From assembly GCA_023434145.1 (NCBI GenBank), contig JAEYTI010000241.1, positions 1 through 28,429 on the forward strand: 28,429 nt of DNA, read 5' to 3'. Shown piece by piece: positions 24,201-28,429 of this stretch. This DNA is from Chloroflexota bacterium (GTDB lineage: Bacteria; Chloroflexota; Anaerolineae; Anaerolineales; Anaerolineaceae). Positions within the stretch are counted from its first letter, which is position 1. Every line of letters starts with the position of its first letter. The position numbers were made by a program, and so were the translations under genes. The notes under the pieces were generated by a model that worked only from the letters and a program-made list of their open reading frames with translations, did no database searches and was not told where the DNA came from.

Positions 24201-25336
24201 CACGACCAGCCGTACTCGCGCACCGCCCCATACATGGCGACCACGCTCTCTGGGTTTGTCACCGGCTGTATGTTGTGGCACGGCGCGAGGATATACCCCC
24301 CGCCTGCCCCCAGGATACGGATATTATCCGCCACCTCCTGGCACACCTCTTCTACCGTACCAAATGGCAGCGTGTACTGGTTATCCACCGCCCCGTGGAA
24401 GATCAGCCGGTCACCGTAATCCGCTTTCAGCCCTTCGCGTTCCATGCCCTCCGACCGCCACTGAATCGGGTTCAGCACATCGATGCCCGCCTCGATCATA
24501 TCGGGGATAATGGCGCGGCAGTTTCCGTCATTGTGATGGAACACAAACGCCCCCGCCTGGTGCGCCAGGTCAATCACCCGCTTCATGCGCGGAATCAGGT
24601 AAGCGCGGATGTGTTTTTTCGAGAACATCAGGTTATTCTGCCCGCCCATATCCTCCGCCACGTAGGTGATCATCACCTTTCCGGGCAGTGTTTCGTAGAT
24701 GCGCAGGGTATTGGTATAGGCCAGGTCGAACAGCTTATCCAGGCAGTAGTGGACGATTTCCGGGTTCTCAACCAGATCCATCATCGCCTGCTCCTGTCCG
24801 CGCAGATTCTTGTAGATCAAAAACGGCTCCGAACCTCCCCCGCGAATCGGGTGATGCTCCCAGCCCTCGATCTGCGCCGGGAGGCCGGAGTAATCGTACC
24901 AATCTGCCGAGGGCCAGCGGTAGCTCGCCTCGATCTCCTCCACCGTCCGGTACTGCGCCAGCGGATGCCCCACCACCTCGCTGTATGCCCCCGTGCCGTA
25001 CCGTATGGTGCGATAGGCGCAGCCAAAGATATCAGTATCGGGCGCAGGTTTGGGGCCTGTGTAACGCGGACCCACCGATACCACAAAGTCGACCGAGAGA
25101 TACGTCAGCGCCTCGCGCAGCGCTCGTTTGCCCTCATTTACGCGCCGCGGATCGGGTGAGTAGCGGTTCAGATCGTTCACAAGTTTGCGCTCGCTCTTGC
25201 TGCTAAACCCCAGGTATCGGATCAACTTGGCGCTGAACTCGGGCGTCGACCAGTAGTCCATAGGGATTCGATCGGGCTTCTGACGGGTTAGCACCGCCAG
25301 CCAGCGCTCGCGCGGGGTCATCGTCTCGTGGGGCAT
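24200..25336 (-). CDS. uroporphyrinogen-decarboxylase-family protein (methyltransferase-like)
   Basis: 378 aa. MTPRERWLAVLTRQKPDRIPMDYW is the usual opening of the URO-D/MtaA/CmuA superfamily. FHHNDGNCRAIIPDMIEAGIDVLNPIQ and ILAPCHNIQPVTNPESVVAMY give the conserved C-terminal barrel blocks. Corrinoid methyltransferases of this fold bind zinc by HxC...C; here HHND and APCH occupy those places, so true heme-pathway UroD is unlikely and the substrate is unknown. The ATG at 25336 has GGAG about ten bases before it; an internal ATG at 25321 is possible. Coupled to the glycosyltransferase by a TGATG overlap. Confidence 0.82.
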   Translation of the reverse strand: MPHETMTPRERWLAVLTRQKPDRIPMDYWSTPEFSAKLIRYLGFSSKSERKLVNDLNRYSPDPRRVNEGKRALREALTYLSVDFVVSVGPRYTGPKPAPDTDIFGCAYRTIRYGTGAYSEVVGHPLAQYRTVEEIEASYRWPSADWYDYSGLPAQIEGWEHHPIRGGGSEPFLIYKNLRGQEQAMMDLVENPEIVHYCLDKLFDLAYTNTLRIYETLPGKVMITYVAEDMGGQNNLMFSKKHIRAYLIPRMKRVIDLAHQAGAFVFHHNDGNCRAIIPDMIEAGIDVLNPIQWRSEGMEREGLKADYGDRLIFHGAVDNQYTLPFGTVEEVCQEVADNIRILGAGGGYILAPCHNIQPVTNPESVVAMYGAVREYGWS

Positions 25337-25367
25337 AAAATTCTCCAGAAGGGGATATCGTCCGGCT

Positions 25368-25378
25368 CTTATAGTATA
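25368..25378 (-). promoter_or_regulatory. -10 region of the URO-D/glycosyltransferase unit
   Basis: On the minus strand TATACTATAAG (25378-25368) offers overlapping TATACT and TATAAG hexamers, about 26-32 bases before the ATG at 25336. No clear -35 box can be chosen. Confidence 0.4.
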
Positions 25379-25405
25379 CTCAAAATCGGACGACACAAAA
25401 AACCA

Positions 25406-25502
25406 AGGAAAACGGGTTTCAGAGATGCAGCGTGGTTATTGAGGGAAATTGCTTGGCAATTTTCCTCGAAAGCCACGGCAATCCCCTAAGAGCCAGGAAA
25501 AC
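25406..25502. mobile_element. 81-bp MITE-like hairpin with 8-bp target duplication, copy 1
   Basis: The element spans 25414-25494 and is flanked on both sides by AGGAAAAC (25406-25413 and 25495-25502). It is a 39-3-39 inverted repeat: outer ends GGGTTTCAGAG and, on the other strand, GGCTCTTAGGG pair only in part, while the inner 22 nt (25431-25452 with 25456-25477) pair with three wobbles and one mismatch around TTG. A second element of identical length lies at 28261-28341. ISL3-family ends begin GGnTCTT and duplicate 8 bp (family knowledge), so these may be non-autonomous ISL3-type MITEs. It sits in the leader of the downstream gene, whose AGGA-type SD is within the right target repeat. Confidence 0.85.
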
Positions 25503-25508
25503 CACCCT

Positions 25509-26036
25509 ATGAACAAAACCGAACTGCTGGAAGAATTGGAAGACGCGCGGAAAGAGTTGTTCGATATGCTCGAACCGCTGTCCGACGCACTGCTGCTCGC
25601 GCCCGGCGTGATCCATGATTGGTCGATCAAAGATATCCTCGCGCACCTGACGTACTGGGAAGGCCAGATGGTGACGATGCTGTTCCAGATCCAGCGCGGC
25701 ATCGACCGGCCTTCGTATCTGGAACTCAACACCCGCCCGGAAGATGAGGTCAACCAACAGGCCTACGAGTTGAGCAAGAACCGCGCGATGGAGCAAATCT
25801 GGCAGGATTGGCTGGCCGTTCGCAAGCAGACAATCCGCCGCGTGTCGGAGCTGGGTGAGCGCGATCTAACGGATCCTCGCCGCTACCCCTGGCTAAACGA
25901 TGTACCCCTGGCGCAGTGGATCGCCGATGCTACCTTCTTGCACGAAGAAGAGCACGCCGAGCAGATCAACGATTGGCTAGACCAGCAGGAAGAAGAAGAC
26001 CCAGGGCCGTCCAACAACGGGCACGGCCCTGCATAG
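25509..26036 (+). CDS. DinB/DfsB-like four-helix-bundle protein
   Basis: 175 aa, mostly alpha-helical. The start MNKTELLEELEDARKELFDML, then WSIKDILAHLTYWEGQMV (first metal His) and TFLHEEEHAEQINDWL (paired His) follow the DinB/ClbS-DfsB layout. These cytoplasmic proteins include metal- or thiol-dependent enzymes and colibactin-protection homologues; no activity can be assigned. The C-terminal 20 residues are acidic and then Gly/Pro-rich. The ATG at 25509 follows AGGA at 25495-25498. A hairpin element lies just upstream. Confidence 0.75.
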   Translation: MNKTELLEELEDARKELFDMLEPLSDALLLAPGVIHDWSIKDILAHLTYWEGQMVTMLFQIQRGIDRPSYLELNTRPEDEVNQQAYELSKNRAMEQIWQDWLAVRKQTIRRVSELGERDLTDPRRYPWLNDVPLAQWIADATFLHEEEHAEQINDWLDQQEEEDPGPSNNGHGPA

Positions 26037-26037
26037 G

Positions 26038-26071
26038 ATTGCGCAATCTTTGCCGGTCATTCGCTACCGGC
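26038..26071. terminator. small hairpins between convergent genes
   Basis: GATTGCGCAATC (26038-26049) is a perfect palindrome, followed by TTT. GCCGGT (26052-26057) pairs with ACCGGC (26066-26071). They fill the 50-bp gap between the DinB-like stop (26036) and the regulator stop (26087), and probably end both transcripts. Confidence 0.5.
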
Positions 26072-26086
26072 TCTGCTCAAGGGGCC

Positions 26087-27991
26087 TCACGATCCAATAA
26101 TCTTAAAGAACATCTCGACAACTTTAGGGTCGAAGTGCCGCCCCGCTTCTTTCGAAATATACTCCAGCGCATCCTTTTTCGGCCAGGCCAACCGGTAATT
26201 GCGGTCGGTGATCAGCGCATCGTACACGTCTACTACAGCGAAAATGCGTGCTGTCAGCGGAATCTCTTCCCCCTTCAGCCCGCGCGGATAGCCGCTGCCA
26301 TCCCATTTCTCGTGGTGGCAGTACACCACATTTAACGACGGTTCCAGATACTTGATCCCCGCCAGCATGCGGTATGCCAGCTCAGGATGCTGCCGCAGGG
26401 TGATCCAATCTGCCTCGGTCAGTGGGCCGGTCTTTAGCAATACTCGGTCAGGGATGCCAATCTTGCCCAGGTCGTGCAGGCGAACCCCACGCTGAAAGTG
26501 CTCCAGCGCCTTGCCGGTAATGCCCATCGCCTCTGCCAGGCGCGTGCTCAGTTCAGTGACACGGTTGGTGTGCTGCGGCGATTCTTTGTTACGCAGCTCC
26601 ATCGCTTCAGCCAGCGCCTGGATCGTGGCATCGTAGGCATTCGAAAGCTCCACATTGGTACGGCGCAGCCCATCCATAATCTCCATGTTATCAATGGCAA
26701 TGGTCACCTGGGTCGCCACCGATTGCAGGAACTTCTGCCAGGAAAGATCACTGCGGTTAATGTGAAAACGGTACACTTGCAGAATGCCGCGTTGAAGCTT
26801 GTGCGCAGAAAGCGGGATTACCGCGCAGCCAGCGTAGCCGGTCTTCTCGTACAGCTCTTTTGCCCCCGCATCATCCTCTCTCCGCAGGTCCAGGTACTCC
26901 ATAACTCCACTGTAGTAAACACGATTCGCCCGATCGAGCTGCCAATCAAACACCTGCGGACTGAGCGCGTCTTCCAGAAAGCCGGCTGCCCCCACCTGGC
27001 GCAGCGGCGTGAGGGTGGTCAGCATATCCGTATGCCCCTTGGTTACACGCGTGCCGAAGTTTTCAGGAACAAACAGAACAGCCGCGTCGATCTCCGCCGG
27101 GTCGACCATTCGCGACAGGACGGTATCCGCCATACTGTCGAGATCTGAGAGCGTGATAATTGCCTGATCAATCTCGCGCAGAATCGTGGTGCGGCGCAGT
27201 TCTTGTTCCAGCCGCACGTAGCTATCGCGCAGGCTCACCTCAGCCTGTTTTTGCTCTGTCAGATCCTCAAGGATAACGGCAAATTGGTTTGCCTTTGGCG
27301 TGTAGATTTTGAACCCAAAATGGCGAGCCAGTTCCGGAATATATCGTTCAAAATTCGCGGGCTCGCCGCTGCTGGCTACCAGACCCATGCTCTCGATAAA
27401 AAAATGCAGGTCGGTGTCAGGGCTGCCGCTTCGAACGGTTTTGCCCGCCAAGCTGCCTGGCTTTAATCCCAGCAAACGCTCATAAGCCGGGTTCGTCATC
27501 AAATAACGGTAGTCTGGCTGCCCACCGTGATCGAGTTCGAGCAGCGCAAAACCGTTGGTCATCGCATCGAACATCAGCCGGTAGCGCTCTTCACTTTCAC
27601 TAAGGCGCATCTCCAGATGATGCAGGTTCAGCGCCATTTCGATCGCCGCCCGCAAGTCGCGCTCTTCTACCGGCTTAATCAGGTAACCATACGGCGTGCT
27701 GCCCTGCGCCTCACGCAGTACCTGATCTTCATCCAGCGCCGAGAGGAAAATTACCGGGATCTGACAGCAATCGCGGATCAACTTTGCGGCCTCGATCCCA
27801 TTCATCTGCCCCGCCAGATGAATGTCCATCAGTACCAAACTAGGGCGCAGAGTCGTTGCCTGCTCCACTGCCTGTTCAGCGGTGGTTACCGGCCCAAGCG
27901 CAGCATATCCCATACGCATCAGCCGCAGCTTCAACGTCAGGGCCAACCCCTCTTCATCCTCTACAATCAATATTCTCGACTTGTCCTGCAT
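26087..27991 (-). CDS. response regulator with receiver, PAS, GAF and HD-GYP domains
   Basis: 634 aa. The receiver domain (about 6-122) has EDEE, the phosphoacceptor D56 in LMDIHL, and K106 in LIKP. A PAS-like domain (about 133-270) begins SESEERYRLMFDAM and ends at EDLTEQKQAE. A GAF-like domain (about 285-450) follows. The HD-GYP domain (about 455-634) has HDLGKIGIPD (H506, D507), HHEKWDGSGYP (GYP at 567-569) and DVYDALITDR. HD-GYP domains are phosphodiesterases for cyclic di-GMP and related dinucleotides. The ATG at 27991 has AAGGAA upstream; an in-frame extension to 28051 lacks an SD. No partner histidine kinase is in the window. Confidence 0.93.
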   Translation of the reverse strand: MQDKSRILIVEDEEGLALTLKLRLMRMGYAALGPVTTAEQAVEQATTLRPSLVLMDIHLAGQMNGIEAAKLIRDCCQIPVIFLSALDEDQVLREAQGSTPYGYLIKPVEERDLRAAIEMALNLHHLEMRLSESEERYRLMFDAMTNGFALLELDHGGQPDYRYLMTNPAYERLLGLKPGSLAGKTVRSGSPDTDLHFFIESMGLVASSGEPANFERYIPELARHFGFKIYTPKANQFAVILEDLTEQKQAEVSLRDSYVRLEQELRRTTILREIDQAIITLSDLDSMADTVLSRMVDPAEIDAAVLFVPENFGTRVTKGHTDMLTTLTPLRQVGAAGFLEDALSPQVFDWQLDRANRVYYSGVMEYLDLRREDDAGAKELYEKTGYAGCAVIPLSAHKLQRGILQVYRFHINRSDLSWQKFLQSVATQVTIAIDNMEIMDGLRRTNVELSNAYDATIQALAEAMELRNKESPQHTNRVTELSTRLAEAMGITGKALEHFQRGVRLHDLGKIGIPDRVLLKTGPLTEADWITLRQHPELAYRMLAGIKYLEPSLNVVYCHHEKWDGSGYPRGLKGEEIPLTARIFAVVDVYDALITDRNYRLAWPKKDALEYISKEAGRHFDPKVVEMFFKIIGS

Positions 27992-28252
27992 GCGTTCCTT
28001 TGTACTTCTCAATCTCCGGTTCCCCCCTACCGTTTTACCTTGCAGATGCACGCACGACGGTTCCCCCGTAATTGGACCGTTGGCGATAACCCATAATCAC
28101 AACTGCTCGGAAAAACATATTTTATCGCATTATTTACCAAATCACTGTTCCATAACAATATTTTTTTACAAAATCGCGGAGATTTATTACATTCTGTCCT
28201 TTTGACCAGGGGAAGAACTGGGAACAGGTATAACACCCATATCGCCAGAAAA
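27992..28252. other. A+T-rich intergenic DNA upstream of the HD-GYP regulator
   Basis: I see no convincing gene here. It should contain the regulator's promoter on the minus strand, but no hexamer pair stands out. The mobile element and a second palindrome follow to the right, so the whole 27992-28429 stretch appears to be non-coding. Confidence 0.5.
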
Positions 28253-28349
28253 AGATTTTCGGGTCTCTGGATTTTGCCGTGGTTGAAGGGGAACGTTGCT
28301 CCGCAACGTTCCCCTTCAACCACGGCACCTCCTAAAGAGCCAGATTTTC
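28253..28349. mobile_element. 81-bp MITE-like hairpin with 8-bp target duplication, copy 2
   Basis: The element spans 28261-28341 and is flanked by AGATTTTC on both sides (28253-28260 and 28342-28349). The arms are 28261-28299 and 28303-28341 with a TCC loop. The inner 24 nt (28276-28299 with 28303-28326) pair perfectly, while the outer ends GGGTCTCTGG and GGCTCTTTAGG are imperfect partners. Its length and symmetry equal those of copy 1, and the outer ends are clearly related (17 of 22 right-end bases match), but the stems differ in sequence while each remains self-complementary. Confidence 0.88.
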
Positions 28350-28369
28350 CCCATTATACGTGGAGTGGG

Positions 28370-28422
28370 TTTGTTGGTCGCAGGCTGGTGATGCTAGGCA
28401 TAACCAGCCTGCGACCAACAAA
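28370..28422. repeat. long palindrome at the right edge
   Basis: Arms of 20 nt (28370-28389 and 28403-28422) pair perfectly, and ATGC/GCAT in the loop (28391-28394 with 28398-28401) adds an inner stem. The right flank ends with the window, so a target duplication cannot be tested. It stands 20 bp beyond copy 2 of the mobile element and differs in sequence. Confidence 0.7.
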
Positions 28423-28429
28423 CTGGTAA

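Noticed and set aside
25364..25374. GGCTCTTATAG resembling a MITE end
   Set aside because: No inverted partner or 8-bp direct repeat is found around it; it is better explained as the complement of the minus-strand -10 region.
28027..28323. 98-residue minus-strand frame starting GTG after AGGAGG
   Set aside because: The SD-like AGGAGG and the first 16 codons are inside the inverted repeat of the mobile element. The translation has no family resemblance and overlaps the regulator's start.

Overview
This window reads as a chromosomal segment of a Chloroflexota bacterium, most likely Anaerolineae-like; that placement is inference from protein style and gene order, with no rRNA or other marker to confirm it. 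Most of it is ordinary high-GC bacterial DNA. The centre carries the conserved NusA-IF2 translation operon. The flanks carry accessory genes separated by many long, nearly perfect inverted repeats. I saw no tRNA, rRNA, CRISPR array or transposase gene.

Left part (1-8236). A gene start leaves the left edge on the minus strand. A 70-residue protein follows, then a membrane-anchored surface protein with five prealbumin/SdrD-B-like repeats and a C-terminal LysM domain. That gene is cut by one in-frame amber codon exactly where the other repeats have Trp. A minus-strand SCP2/archaeal-type thiolase is divergent from two tandem CapA-like lipoproteins that share loss of canonical metal-site residues. 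A cyclase-family hydrolase closes the section after a G/C-rich repeat.

Middle-left (8237-11966). A FabL-type enoyl-ACP reductase overlaps a DUF309 gene with a leaderless-type promoter. An A+T-richer SAM methyltransferase and a monoacylglycerol-lipase-like hydrolase follow. A 569-bp intergenic region then holds a palindromic element, a REP-like repeat, an orphan terminator and the nusA promoter.

Core operon (11967-21237). The order is nusA, ylxR, infB, rbfA, a DHH phosphoesterase (nrnA-like), truB, ribF and a double-length thyX. rimP, the usual first gene, is absent. RibF makes FAD and overlaps the FAD-dependent ThyX gene, which is a sensible functional pairing. Hairpins sit in the nusA leader, between nusA and ylxR, and between infB and rbfA.

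Right part (21238-28429). It holds a small HEGAH membrane protein, a CPBP intramembrane protease, a glycosyltransferase coupled to a uroporphyrinogen-decarboxylase-family protein, a DinB/DfsB-like protein, and a large response regulator (receiver-PAS-GAF-HD-GYP).

The most notable discovery is a pair of 81-bp hairpin elements at 25414-25494 and 28261-28341. Each is a 39-3-39 inverted repeat, and each is flanked by a perfect 8-bp direct repeat (AGGAAAAC and AGATTTTC). They look like MITEs related to ISL3-type ends, with divergent stems that stay self-complementary. At least six other long palindromes of unrelated sequence are scattered through the intergenic DNA.
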